Part shown: one piece after another, positions 43,328-54,351 of the stretch
Layout of the letters: each line of letters opens with the position of its first letter
Position numbering within the stretch: position 1 is the stretch's first letter
Source of the DNA: 70-18 sp041691815
Lineage (GTDB): Bacteria > Pseudomonadota > Alphaproteobacteria > Acetobacterales > Acetobacteraceae
Direction of reading: 5' to 3'
Assembly: GCA_041691815.1 (NCBI GenBank)
Contig: JBEPTZ010000001.1
Location: 1-64,000, forward strand
Length of the DNA stretch: 64,000 nt
Notes under the pieces: generated by a model
What the model was told of the DNA's origin: nothing
The model's input: only the letters and a program-made list of their open reading frames with translations
Databases searched by the model: none
Translations under genes and position numbers: made by a program

Positions 43328-43834
43328 TTAGGACCCGCTGCCGCCGATCCCTTTGATGGGTTTTGGCAGCGACAAGGTCTCAAAGCGGGAGGGCTCGGCA
43401 GCCTTTGGCGGGGATTCGCTCCCGCCTATCTGTGTCTTTTCCCATAATATGGGCCGACGATGAATGCGGTATGGCATGCCGGTTATGACGTGCCAAAATC
43501 CATCCTTGTGAAAGTCCAACACGAGGCACAAATCGTGTTCTAATTTCTGATAAACTACGGATATCCGACTTGGCTGGTCTGCCGTGCAAATTCGGTGGAA
43601 CTTACTGGCGACCTCAAAAACAAACCGCTCGACCGAAGCGCAACCCAAACTCTTTATTTTCTCAAACCTTCCGGGGTGTTGCTCAATGTGTAATTTTCCA
43701 AATCCCTTTACCCCAGGAAACCCGACCATAAGCCGAATCGGTCCAGCATGGATGGATATAGACTGCGATAGGTCTTCACTGATAACGCCGAAATCTATAT
43801 GGGCGCCAGGACAATTGCAGAATTGGTGAACCAT
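43328..43834 (-). CDS. Hypothetical protein inside transposon
   Basis: A 168-residue protein with codon use and base composition less GC-rich than the host, consistent with transfer. It contains cysteines (VHQFCNCPGAHIDFG; LGCASVERF; HRICTADQ) and a region HDLCLVLDFHKDGFWHVITG. No membrane segment and no family recognised. It lies 5 bases downstream of the transposase stop on the same strand, so it is likely a passenger gene co-transcribed with it. Confidence 0.5.
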   Translation of the reverse strand: MVHQFCNCPGAHIDFGVISEDLSQSISIHAGPIRLMVGFPGVKGFGKLHIEQHPGRFEKIKSLGCASVERFVFEVASKFHRICTADQPSRISVVYQKLEHDLCLVLDFHKDGFWHVITGMPYRIHRRPILWEKTQIGGSESPPKAAEPSRFETLSLPKPIKGIGGSGS

Positions 43835-43839
43835 ACCGT

Positions 43840-44769
43840 CTAAATCGCAGCCTCTTTTTTCTTGTACGGTCCACGCGCCTTAGCCGGCTCAGCGCGAGCA
43901 TCTATCAGGGCGACCACGTCCATCATATCCCATAGTTTCGATGATACACCAGCCGCCATCGCCGGCGAGCAACGCAACGTCTTATGCTGGCGAGCGAAGT
44001 TGTACCAAGTGGCATAGAGCGCAACCATGTGGGTGTGGTTCTCGACTTTCTTGGAGAAGCCGTTCGTCAACCGTGTGAAGCGGCGCATGGACATCCGCAT
44101 GGTGAGGTTCTGGCGCTCGACATAGCTGGTGCTGACGTGCTTCTCGGTCGGTCGCCCTTCAACGCGGCGCAATTCAATGCCGGTGCATTCGCCGGGGCTG
44201 TAGCGACCCAGCGCCCCCACCGGAGCGCCGTAGTGCTTAATCAGCATGGCGTAGTCGATCTCGGCACCGAAAGCCCCCTCCACAGCCTCCAGATAGGCGC
44301 GGTGGCCATCTGTGGTTAGCTGCACGCGGCTGGTGAGCCGAGCGGCGACATCCTGCATGAAGTCGTTTGCGTATTCGGCATCCCGGCCGCCGACCAGATA
44401 GGACACGATCAGCTTGCTATCGGCATCCAGTGCGGTCCAGGTCCAAACGTCACCAGCATCTTCCGGAGCAGCCTTGGCAGTCGCGACGTTCTTCTGTTTG
44501 GCGTAGCAGAACGACCAGATTTCATCGGCTTGGATGCGCTTGGAATTAACCCCGACCACCGCGCGGTCATGATGCTCGGCGCAGGCTTTGCCCGCTTCCA
44601 CCAACAACGCCGACACCGTGTTGATCGACACATCCACAATGCGAGAGATCGACCGCATGGAGGACCCCTCGCAAAGCAGCGTGAGGATTTGGGCGCGTTT
44701 GGCGGACGGGAGCTTGTTCATGCCTCGCATTATATGAACTTTCATGCTTACCGCAAGCATAAACTTCAA
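43840..44769 (-). CDS. IS1-like DDE transposase
   Basis: A 309-residue transposase. The N-terminal helix-turn-helix, LPSAKRAQILTLLCEGSSMR then SISRIVDVSINTVSALLVEA, precedes the catalytic region: ADEIWSFCYAKQKNVATAKA (first acidic residues), WTWTALDADSKLIVSYLVGG and TSRVQLTTDGHRAYLEAVEG. The C-terminus has the glutamate-containing YVERQNLTMRMSMRRFTRL. This is the ~300-residue single-frame proteobacterial type usually annotated as IS1 family. Start alternatives are the Met at 44742 and 44724. It presumably mobilises the surrounding 3.1-kb element. Confidence 0.9.
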   Translation of the reverse strand: MKFMLAVSMKVHIMRGMNKLPSAKRAQILTLLCEGSSMRSISRIVDVSINTVSALLVEAGKACAEHHDRAVVGVNSKRIQADEIWSFCYAKQKNVATAKAAPEDAGDVWTWTALDADSKLIVSYLVGGRDAEYANDFMQDVAARLTSRVQLTTDGHRAYLEAVEGAFGAEIDYAMLIKHYGAPVGALGRYSPGECTGIELRRVEGRPTEKHVSTSYVERQNLTMRMSMRRFTRLTNGFSKKVENHTHMVALYATWYNFARQHKTLRCSPAMAAGVSSKLWDMMDVVALIDARAEPAKARGPYKKKEAAI

Positions 44770-44824
44770 ATTGAATTGAGGGATTCCCTCATTTCAATCC
44801 TTGTGTTAATTTCTGCCCCGGCGG

Positions 44825-44899
44825 TGGGGTGGCCGATCGGGATCGAACCGACGACCTAGGGATTACGGGGCCCACGCTCTACCGCTGAGCTACGACCAC
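44825..44899 (-). tRNA. tRNA-His-like gene with aberrant anticodon arm (pseudo-tRNA?)
   Basis: The minus strand folds as a tRNA with encoded CCA. The acceptor GTGGTCG pairs fully with CGGCCAC; D-arm GCTC-AGCGGTA-GAGC and T-arm GTCGG-TTCGATC-CCGAT are canonical; a G at -1 faces C73 as in tRNA-His. The anticodon arm is abnormal: TGGGC/TCCCT has mismatches at both ends and the loop CCCGTAA lacks U33, giving a nominal CGU (Thr) anticodon instead of GUG. It may be a pseudogene, or a tRNA-like passenger. It lies inside the transposon just upstream of the transposase. Confidence 0.6.
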
Positions 44900-44921
44900 C
44901 ACGCCGCAAGGCGCCTGCCAC

Positions 44922-44976
44922 GACCCACCGCAGCCCAACTTTCTGAGGGCGAAGCTGCGGTGGGTCTTCCTGTTTT
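44922..44976 (+). terminator. Hairpin terminator inside transposon
   Basis: GACCCACCGCAGC (44922-44934) and its perfect complement (44954-44966) form a 13-bp stem followed by TTCCTGTTTT, a Rho-independent terminator for plus-strand transcription. No plus-strand gene lies directly upstream, so it may insulate the passenger genes to its right. Confidence 0.65.
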
Positions 44977-45160
44977 GGCCCCCAGCGCCGACAGGCGTGG
45001 GGCGTGGGGGCCGCGACTCTCCTAGGCATACCGATTCTCCTCGATCACCCCCTCATAGCCACATCCCTGATGTGAGGCAAGCATCAAAACAGTCGCAACA
45101 GCGTTTTGTTGACATGAGGCGCTGGTTTGTTATATCACCCGCCATCCATAGGAGAGTGAT
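44977..45160. other. Leader of the transposon plus-strand passenger gene
   Basis: No gene is seen. A GC-rich partial hairpin (GGCCCCCAG / GTGGGGGCC, about 44977-45011) is followed by AT-richer sequence carrying the promoter of the gene at 45161. Confidence 0.4.
45109..45136 (+). promoter_or_regulatory. Sigma-70-like promoter
   Basis: TTGACA at 45109-45114 and TATATC at 45131-45136 are separated by 16 bases. They sit 25 bases before the ATG at 45161, with a GGAGAG ribosome site between. Good consensus for a host-type vegetative promoter. Confidence 0.6.
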
Positions 45161-45982
45161 ATGAGCGAACCGAGCGACGCAGGGCGGCTCAAAAGCCCGC
45201 CATTTCCCGCCATCCCGCTACAACGGGCAATTGAGCGAGCCGAACAACTATATCGCATTGAACGAGATCATCTGGTTCCAATCGCCTCGGCCGCGCGGGC
45301 GTGGGGCATGTCTCCAACAAGCAGCAGCCCGATTCAAGCGGTGGGGGCGCTCCGTCAGTACAATCTCATTGTCGATGACGGGGCCGGCGCAGCGCGGAAA
45401 ATACGATTGACGAATGATGCGCTGCGAATTGTTCTGGACAAGCAGCCGGACTCCCGCGACCGGGATGAAGCGATACGTCGGTGCTTCCTGAGTCCAAAGA
45501 CATTTGCAGAGCTTTGGGAGAAATGGGGTAACGATCTGCCTTCCGAGCAGACCATGCTAAACCATCTTATTTTGGAACGTAAATTGGCTGGGCTAGCCCC
45601 ATTTAGTGAAATGGGAGCAATAGAACTATTGGGAAATTACCGCGCTTCCATGGCTTTTTCTCCCCCATCAGAAGAGCATAATGCTCCTGCGGCTAGCAAA
45701 GCCGCCGGAAAGGAGGACGAGCAAATGTCAAACCAGAGCACGACCGAATACGAAACCGGACCTAGTCGGCCGACCGCGCCACATCCGCAGTCGTTGCCGC
45801 GGCCGGCCGCTGATCTAGGCGCGGCCCAGGATGAACGGGTGGTGTTTGTCGAAGAAGGCACGCCAGGACAACGCGTCAAACTGGTCGCAAGCGGCGATCT
45901 TGACGAATTCATGCTGGACGCGCTGGAAGACTACATCAAGCGCCAGAAGCGTCGCTTGGCGCGAACAGAAGCACTTAACTAG
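45161..45982 (+). CDS. Conserved hypothetical protein, transposon passenger
   Basis: A 273-residue soluble protein. The N-terminal domain, FPAIPLQRAIERAEQLYRIE and SSPIQAVGALRQYNLIVDDG, looks like a winged-helix domain. The middle has SPKTFAELWEKWGNDLPSEQ. A polar, Pro/Ser-rich linker leads to a C-terminal helical piece, DLDEFMLDALEDYIKRQKRR. I recall similar proteins in alphaproteobacterial genomes, described only as hypothetical. It is tail-to-tail with the small basic gene, overlapping by 4 bases. A role in regulating the element is plausible but unproven. Confidence 0.7.
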   Translation: MSEPSDAGRLKSPPFPAIPLQRAIERAEQLYRIERDHLVPIASAARAWGMSPTSSSPIQAVGALRQYNLIVDDGAGAARKIRLTNDALRIVLDKQPDSRDRDEAIRRCFLSPKTFAELWEKWGNDLPSEQTMLNHLILERKLAGLAPFSEMGAIELLGNYRASMAFSPPSEEHNAPAASKAAGKEDEQMSNQSTTEYETGPSRPTAPHPQSLPRPAADLGAAQDERVVFVEEGTPGQRVKLVASGDLDEFMLDALEDYIKRQKRRLARTEALN

Positions 45983-46212
45983 TCGGATGTGCGATCCCAC
46001 CGCTTCGCCGCCGCCTTCTTAGCGATCTCCGCCCGCTGCTCCGCCGTTAGGTTGCGAGCGCGGGCGGCACCGCCCAGCTTCCCAAGCTGCGCCGCTGCGC
46101 TGGCCGTGGCCTCGCGCTCATCCGCTTCCTCTCCGGTCGCAATCCTCATAACCTTCACCGCCGCGCCGATCACATCGGCCGGGCGCTTCTCTCCGCGTGG
46201 TCCTTTGGGCAT
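45979..46212 (-). CDS. Small basic conserved protein
   Basis: A 77-residue highly charged protein starting MPKGPRGEKRPADVIGAAVK, followed by VMRIATGEEADE and a C-terminal Lys/Ala-rich block, GGAARARNLTAEQRAEIAKK then AAAKRWD. Similar small proteins are common near transposases in alphaproteobacteria. The composition suggests nucleic-acid binding, but no domain is recognised. A ribosome site (AGGAGA) precedes the ATG on the minus strand. Last gene before the right terminal repeat of the transposon. Confidence 0.75.
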   Translation of the reverse strand: MPKGPRGEKRPADVIGAAVKVMRIATGEEADEREATASAAAQLGKLGGAARARNLTAEQRAEIAKKAAAKRWDRTSD

Positions 46213-46365
46213 GGCCTATCTCCTGTCCTTGCCGGTAAGCATACCATAGGAGATAGGGGCGCGAGAGCCGCGATGAAACCGGGCGGCGGATTTCAGATTT
46301 CAAACTGAGACACTACCCGCCGCCTGACTAAGTTGACAGCGGCGGCCAACCGGAACAGGCTCGCA

Positions 46366-46475
46366 CCATCCGAGGGGTGCCCCGCCAGGGGGCTGAGATA
46401 CCGACGGCTCGTGAGAGCGGCGCGGTGACCCTGAGAACCTGATCCGGTTCATACCGGCGTAGGAACGGGAAGACC
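46366..46475 (+). ncRNA. TPP riboswitch (THI element)
   Basis: CGAGGGGTGCC at 46371-46381, GGGCTGAGATACC at 46389-46402, ACCCTGAGAACCTGATCCGG at about 46428-46447 and CGTAGGAACGGGAA at 46458-46471 are the conserved segments of the thiamine-pyrophosphate aptamer. Downstream, CTCCCCTCCTCC at 46488-46499 can pair with the ribosome-site region GAGAGGAGAGG just before the thiC ATG. TPP binding would therefore block translation initiation. Confidence 0.97.
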
Positions 46476-46529
46476 GCGCAGACGTATCTCCCCTCCTCCG
46501 CCGGTGGCCGCACACGAGAGGAGAGGTCC

Positions 46530-48350
<1,821 letters not shown>

Positions 48351-48482
48351 CCAGGGATGGAAACCGAACCGCTGCAGGGCGAACCGCACCGAACGACGGT
48401 GTTGTTTCCGGCCGATCGATCAATATGACGTAGGGGGCGCGATCTATCTGCTGCGGATCGTTCACCCCCTGGGGAGTGGGCG

Positions 48483-49832
48483 ATGGGGTATTCGAGGATC
48501 GCGGCAGCGATAGCGCTGATCTCCGCGACTCTGCTTGCAGCCGCGTCGGCCGATAGCGTGCCGTTCGGCGATTGGCGCGCCGACGCGCCGGGCGTTGTGC
48601 ATCGCATCACCGCGGCCGATCTTCCGGCGCCGTCGATGCGCGAGTCGGTTGGCAACGCGCCGATCATCGTGCCCCAGCCTGCCTCCGCTTCGCTCGCGGT
48701 CCCCGCCGGGTTCTCGGTGGCCCGCTTCGCCACCGGCCTCAGCAATCCGCGCATCGTCCGGGTGGCGCCGAACGGCGACATCTTCGTCGCCGAAAGTGCC
48801 GCTGGCCGGATTCGCGTGTTGCGGGCCGCCGACGGCGCGGCACGGCCTGAGCGGACCGAGGTTTTCACACGCGGCCTCGATCGCCCGTTCGGCATGGCCT
48901 TCCAGCCGCCGGGCCCGAATCCGCAATGGCTCTACGTCGCTAACAACAACGCTGTCCTTCGCTTCCCCTATCAGAACGGCGACCTGTCCGCGCGTGGCCC
49001 TGCGCAGATTATCGTGCCGGAGATATCCCCGACCTCCGGCCATCACTGGACGCGCGATCTGGCGTTCAGTCCGGATGGCCGGCGCATGTACGTCTCCGTT
49101 GGGTCAGGGTCGAACGATGCCGAAGGCATGGGGCGGCTGGCACCGGCAGCAATCGCGGCCAACGAGGCCGGCAACGGCGTCGGCGCCGCCTGGGGCAATG
49201 AGCAGCAGCGCGCCAACGTGCTGGTGTTCGATGCGGCCGGCGGCAACCGCGGCGTCTTCGCGACCGGCCTGCGCAACTGCGCCGGCCTTGCGGTGCGGCA
49301 ATCGAACGGAGATGTCTGGTGCTCGACCAACGAGCGAGATGGCCTGGGCAACAATCTGCCGCCGGACTACGTAACCCGGGTGCAGCAAGGCGCCTTCTAT
49401 GGCTGGCCCTGGTTCTATATTGGCGCCCACGAAGACCCACGGCACCGCGGCGCCCGGCCAGACCTGGCCGACCGGGTGAGTGTGCCCGATGTGCTGGTGC
49501 AGCCGCATTCGGCGCCGCTGGGCATGGCTTTCTACCGGGGCAGCGGCATGGCCGCATTCCCCGCCAGCTACCAGGGCGATGCCTTCGTGGCGCTGCACGG
49601 CTCATGGAATCGCGGCGCGCGCACCGGCTACAAGGTCATCCGCATCCATCTCGGTGACGGCGCCCCGGCTGGCAGCTACCAGGACTTCCTGACCGGCTTC
49701 GTGGCCAATGACGCCAGCGTGTGGGGGCGGCCGGTCGGCGTCGCGGTGGCGCATGACGGCGCCCTGCTGGTCACCGATGACGCGAGCGGCACGATATGGC
49801 GTGTCGCCTACGCCAACCGGGCCGCGAAGTAA
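48483..49832 (+). CDS. Sorbosone dehydrogenase-type PQQ/beta-propeller protein
   Basis: A 449-residue exported protein: signal peptide ending near LLAAASA-DS, then a six-bladed propeller of the glucose/sorbosone dehydrogenase family. Blocks include VARFATGLSNPRIVRVAPNG, DIFVAESAAGRIRVL, DRPFGMAFQPPGPNPQWLYV and GHHWTRDLAFSPDGRRMYV. NCAGLAVRQSNGDVWCSTNE, FYGWPWFYIGAHEDPRH and HSAPLGMAFYRGSGM follow. These fit PQQ-dependent L-sorbosone dehydrogenase-like enzymes of acetic acid bacteria, acting in the periplasm. The electron acceptor gene is not adjacent. Stand-alone gene, 132 bases after thiC. Confidence 0.88.
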   Translation: MGYSRIAAAIALISATLLAAASADSVPFGDWRADAPGVVHRITAADLPAPSMRESVGNAPIIVPQPASASLAVPAGFSVARFATGLSNPRIVRVAPNGDIFVAESAAGRIRVLRAADGAARPERTEVFTRGLDRPFGMAFQPPGPNPQWLYVANNNAVLRFPYQNGDLSARGPAQIIVPEISPTSGHHWTRDLAFSPDGRRMYVSVGSGSNDAEGMGRLAPAAIAANEAGNGVGAAWGNEQQRANVLVFDAAGGNRGVFATGLRNCAGLAVRQSNGDVWCSTNERDGLGNNLPPDYVTRVQQGAFYGWPWFYIGAHEDPRHRGARPDLADRVSVPDVLVQPHSAPLGMAFYRGSGMAAFPASYQGDAFVALHGSWNRGARTGYKVIRIHLGDGAPAGSYQDFLTGFVANDASVWGRPVGVAVAHDGALLVTDDASGTIWRVAYANRAAK

Positions 49833-49935
49833 CGCATTCGCGGTCGATCTCCGGGTGCGGACTGACCCCCTGAACCGGTGGATGGGATCGCGCCACTGGG
49901 GGACCTCGCGCGGCCCGGCCGCTTTGAGTCGATGG

Positions 49936-51033
49936 TCATGTAGCGAGCCCGTCACCGAGTAACGGTCGTACGGAGGCCACGAGAGCGGCGGCCATACTCA
50001 GCCAGACGGCGGAAGCGGCATGAGGCGGAGGTAACATCGCGGCAGGCCGTTCGTCCAGCAACGCGCCGATGGTCGCAGCGAGACTGGCCGCGGCAGGGTC
50101 GCAGAGCCGCGCCAGCGGTTCGTTGGCCAATTGCTCGACCAGACCGCCGACACGGGTGGCGACCACCCAGCGGCGCGCCGCGATGGCTGCCGCTGCGCCG
50201 CCGCTTTGGCTGGCCTCGCGGTGGGAGAGCAGCATCGCGTCGGACCAGGCAAGCAACCCGGCGATCTCGCCTTCCGGCACCCAGCGGTTCTCCACGCTGA
50301 CGCCGGGCAGGGCGCGTAGGGCGGAGAGTTCGGCCGACTCGGGGCCCTGGCCCACCACCCGCAGCACGAAGTCGTTGCGCGGTCCGAGCAGGCGGATCGC
50401 ATCCGCCAGCAGATCCAGCCCTTTGTACGGCAGCAACCGCCCGAAGCAGAGCAGGCGAATCGGGCCGTCATGCGCCATCGCCGGCGGCGGCGGTGGGCCG
50501 AAGCTGCGCGGCGGGTGGTTGGACAGGATCAGCCGGTCCGGCCGGACCTGACCATCGGCCAGCAGACGGTCGCGAACGTGGGTGCTGAGTGCGACCAGCC
50601 CGGTGGCACGACGCATCAACAGGCGTTGCAGCGGCATCTGCAACGGCAACCCGTCGCCGGGGTGCGGTTCGGCGTCGTGCACCACCACCAGGAACGGCAC
50701 GCCGATGCGGCGCAGCGCCGCGGCCATCAGCAGGTCCAGCGGGCCGGGCATGGCGCAGATCGCCACGTCAGGGCGCAGCGCAAGCACGCGCCTGGCCAGC
50801 CTGCCGACATGGAGCGGCGCCAGGGCGCCACGCAACAGAAAGCTCGCCAGGCCATCATAGGTGGTCACCGGCAGCTCGCATATCGGTGGCGTCGGCTCGC
50901 CGAGCAATTCGGCCTGGCGCGACAGGGAAAGCACGGCGTCTTCACCCGGCAGCGCCCGCAGGCTCTCGGCGAGTTCCGCACCGAAACGCGGGCCTGCGCC
51001 ACGGCGACCCCATTGCCAAACCAGCACTCTCAC
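49936..51033 (-). CDS. Glycosyltransferase (GT4-like), second of a pair
   Basis: A 365-residue GT-B fold protein. The GTG start at 51033 overlaps the upstream glycosyltransferase stop (GTGA). The N-terminal half has VRVLVWQWGRRGAGPRFGAE and VVVHDAEPHPGDGL; the C-terminal half has the nucleotide-sugar region RLLCFGRLLPYKGLDLLADA, LRVVGQGPESAEL and LLSHREASQSGGAAAAIAAR, where the usual E-x7-E motif is seen only loosely. It is probably co-transcribed with the gene upstream. Sugar donor and acceptor unknown. Confidence 0.85.
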   Translation of the reverse strand: MRVLVWQWGRRGAGPRFGAELAESLRALPGEDAVLSLSRQAELLGEPTPPICELPVTTYDGLASFLLRGALAPLHVGRLARRVLALRPDVAICAMPGPLDLLMAAALRRIGVPFLVVVHDAEPHPGDGLPLQMPLQRLLMRRATGLVALSTHVRDRLLADGQVRPDRLILSNHPPRSFGPPPPPAMAHDGPIRLLCFGRLLPYKGLDLLADAIRLLGPRNDFVLRVVGQGPESAELSALRALPGVSVENRWVPEGEIAGLLAWSDAMLLSHREASQSGGAAAAIAARRWVVATRVGGLVEQLANEPLARLCDPAAASLAATIGALLDERPAAMLPPPHAASAVWLSMAAALVASVRPLLGDGLAT

Positions 51034-52280
51034 GGCGCTGTTCCGGGCACCGGCAAACCCAGCGCCCGCACCGCCTCGGCGAGCGGCGCGGAGCCAAGGG
51101 TCCGGCGCACCGAGGCCGCCGCGCGCGCGCCCAACGCCATCCGCTCGGCCGGATCGTCGGCAAGGCGGCGCAGTTGGGCGGCGGCATCGCCAATATCGGG
51201 ATCGGCCCAAACCGCACCGGCCGCGCTCAGCACGCCGCGCGGATCGGCCGCGGCAATCAGCCGATAGCCGACCGGCGCGGCGTTGTCGGCGTTCATGAAA
51301 TCGGTGTTGCCGGACCAGTTGGTTGCCACCACCGGGCGGCCCAGCCACATCGCTTCGGCCGGGACGAGGCCGAAACCCTCGCTGCGATGCAAGGACAGCA
51401 CGATATCGGCGCAAGCGGTCAACGCGTCGTTATCGGCCTCCGGCAGCGAACGGGTCTCAAAGCGAATATTGGCCGCCCCAGCGGCGGCGGCGCGGATGGT
51501 CGCCCAGTCTTCGGGATAGTGCTCGGTGTGGCCCACCTTCATCAGCAGGATGCGATCGGCCCGCTCGCCGAACGCGGCGCGATGCGCGGCGATGGCGGCC
51601 AGCGGGTTCTTGCGGGTGAAACTGGAGGCAAGATTGAAGGCGCACAGCACCAGCAGCACGTCGTCCGGCAGGCCGAAATCGGCGCGGCAAAGTGCCGAGG
51701 GACGCGGCGGGGTGGCAGCGACCGGAATTGGCACCACCCGCAGCGCGATCCGCTGATCGGCCGGCAGGATGCTGGCGATGGCGTCGGCGGTGAAGCGGCT
51801 GGGCGCCCAGATTTCGTGAACGAATTGCAGCCCCAGGCGCCAGGATTCCGGCACCACCGGCAGCTCCCATGCCCAATACCCGATGACGCGCCGCCCGCGC
51901 GCAGCCTGCCGCGGCAGGCGCAGCAATCCCCAGGCCATCATCGGGGCGTTGACGTGCATCACCAGAGGCGCTGCGTCCGGCAGCTTGTCCACGACACGGT
52001 CCGGATGATGACCGGGCAGTCGATCGCCGGTATCCAGCCCCCAGTTGGTCACGCCGAGCTGATCCAGCGCGAGGCGCATCCGCCGGGCGCTGCTGCCGAG
52101 TCCGGTCGGTGTGGTCAACTCCCCGCCGACCCCCAGGCCGTGCCGTGCCGGCGGCGGAGTGCGGGCGATGTGCGGGGCCAGCAGTGCCGTCACCTGGCCA
52201 AACAGCGCACGCCTGGGCCGGGCCGGGAGCGAACGCCAGGCCCGATGCAACGGGTGAAGCTTTGACTGAGGGGGCGACAT
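51030..52280 (-). CDS. Glycosyltransferase family 4, first of a pair
   Basis: A 416-residue GT-B protein; the start MSPPQSKLHP at 52280 is chosen over an upstream Arg-rich extension. GVGGELTTPTGLGSSARRMR is the donor-side glycine loop. VIGYWAWELPVVPESWRLGL then FVHEIWAPSRFTADAIASIL are characteristic of GT4 enzymes of this subgroup. LHRSEGFGLVPAEAMWLGRP is the E-x7-E signature, and NWSGNTDFMNADNAAPVGYR follows it. It overlaps the next glycosyltransferase by 4 bases. The pair probably builds a cell-surface or exported saccharide, but no further polysaccharide genes are in the window. Confidence 0.92.
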   Translation of the reverse strand: MSPPQSKLHPLHRAWRSLPARPRRALFGQVTALLAPHIARTPPPARHGLGVGGELTTPTGLGSSARRMRLALDQLGVTNWGLDTGDRLPGHHPDRVVDKLPDAAPLVMHVNAPMMAWGLLRLPRQAARGRRVIGYWAWELPVVPESWRLGLQFVHEIWAPSRFTADAIASILPADQRIALRVVPIPVAATPPRPSALCRADFGLPDDVLLVLCAFNLASSFTRKNPLAAIAAHRAAFGERADRILLMKVGHTEHYPEDWATIRAAAAGAANIRFETRSLPEADNDALTACADIVLSLHRSEGFGLVPAEAMWLGRPVVATNWSGNTDFMNADNAAPVGYRLIAAADPRGVLSAAGAVWADPDIGDAAAQLRRLADDPAERMALGARAAASVRRTLGSAPLAEAVRALGLPVPGTAP

Positions 52281-52345
52281 GCAGCGAGACCGTGCCGATT
52301 GGCGCCGCATCCTGCAAGGGGGAGGCGGCGATCGGCACGGTTGGG

Positions 52346-53370
52346 TCAGCCGTTCAGGTGACAGGCGCTGTGATGCCCGGGCGCGATCTCCACCAGGGGC
52401 GGTGCCACCTCCCGGCAGATCGGCATCACATGTGGGCAGCGCGGATGGAAATGGCAGCCGCTGGGCGGGTTCAGCGGGCTCGGGATCTCGCCGGAGATGC
52501 CAGTGAAGGCGCGCTTGCGGCTGTCGATGCGCGGCACTTCGGACAGGAGCGCCTGGGTATACGGGTGGTTGGCGCGGGCAAAAATCTCCTCGGTCGGCGC
52601 CTCCTCGAAGACACGGCCGAGATACATGATGACGACACGGTCCGACAAATGCTCCACCACGCCGAGGTCGTGGCTGATGAACAGATAGGTGAGGTTCAGT
52701 TCGGCGCGCAGATCCATGAACAGATTCAGGATCTGCGCCTGGATCGACACGTCGAGCGCCGCCACCGCCTCGTCGCAGACCAGGAATTCCGGCTGCACCG
52801 CCAGGGCCCGGGCGATGCCGATGCGCTGGCGCTGGCCGCCGCTGAACTGGTGCGGATAGCGGCGCTTGTAGGCCGGGTCCAGCCCGGCACGGCGGAACTG
52901 AGCGTCGACATAGGCATTGTAGCCGCCGGCCGGCACCAGCCCATGGACGCGCGGCGCCTCGCCGACAATCTCGTCCACCCGCAGCCGCGGATTGAGGCTG
53001 GCATAGGGGTCCTGGAAGATCATCTGGACCTTGAGTTTCGCCAGCATGGACTCGGCGCGCGTCATTGCCGTGATGTCCTGACCTTCGAACAGCACGACGC
53101 CATCGGAGGGCGGCATGATGCCGGCGACCATGCGGCCCAGCGTCGACTTGCCGCAGCCGGATTCGCCGACCAGCCCCACCACCTCGCCACGCCGCACCTG
53201 CAGATCGACGTTATCGACGGCGTGGACCACCTGGGAGGGGGTCTCATGGCCGAGCCGACGGCGAAAGCCGCGCACCATCTTCGCCGCGGTGTCGAGCTTC
53301 TTGCCGAAGCGTTTGGAGACGCCCTTCAGTTCGATAACCGGCTGTTCGATCACCGATGGCACGGAGTCGT

Positions 53371-53374
<4 letters not shown>
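52346..53374 (-). CDS. Peptide ABC transporter ATP-binding protein (DppF/OppF type)
   Basis: A 342-residue ATPase: Walker A GESGCGKST, Q-loop MIFQDPYASLNPRLRV, signature FSGGQRQR and Walker B FLVCDEAVAALDVS. The family's C-terminal oligopeptide-binding zinc-type motif is present as CHFHPRCPHVMPICREVAP. In Walker B the canonical DEP is DEA, a common variant here (D-E-A/P). The N-terminal ELKGVSKRFGKKLDTAAKMV precedes it. Starts at 53374, overlapping the upstream ATPase stop. Last gene of the dipeptide importer operon; pairs with the DppD-type ATPase. Confidence 0.94.

Positions 53375-54347
<973 letters not shown>

Positions 54348-54351
<4 letters not shown>

Larger units (their letters stand above)
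43191..46313. mobile_element. 3.1-kb transposon with 18-bp perfect terminal repeats
   Basis: GTGTCTCAGTTTGAAATC at 43191-43208 and its exact reverse complement at 46296-46313 bound the element, flanked by TA on both sides (43189-43190 and 46314-46315). Inside are an unknown protein, an IS1-like transposase, a tRNA-like gene, an unknown plus-strand protein and a small basic protein. G+C is visibly lower than the host in several parts. The TA duplication is unusual for IS1-type enzymes, so the transposase-to-ends match is an inference. Confidence 0.8.

Noticed and set aside
43584..43829. Plus-strand small frame in the transposon
   Set aside because: Antisense to the minus-strand passenger gene and without a ribosome site or recognisable product.
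44825..44899. Functional tRNA-Thr(CGU)
   Set aside because: The nominal anticodon is CGU, but U33 is missing, the anticodon stem is mismatched and the body has tRNA-His features (G-1:C73).
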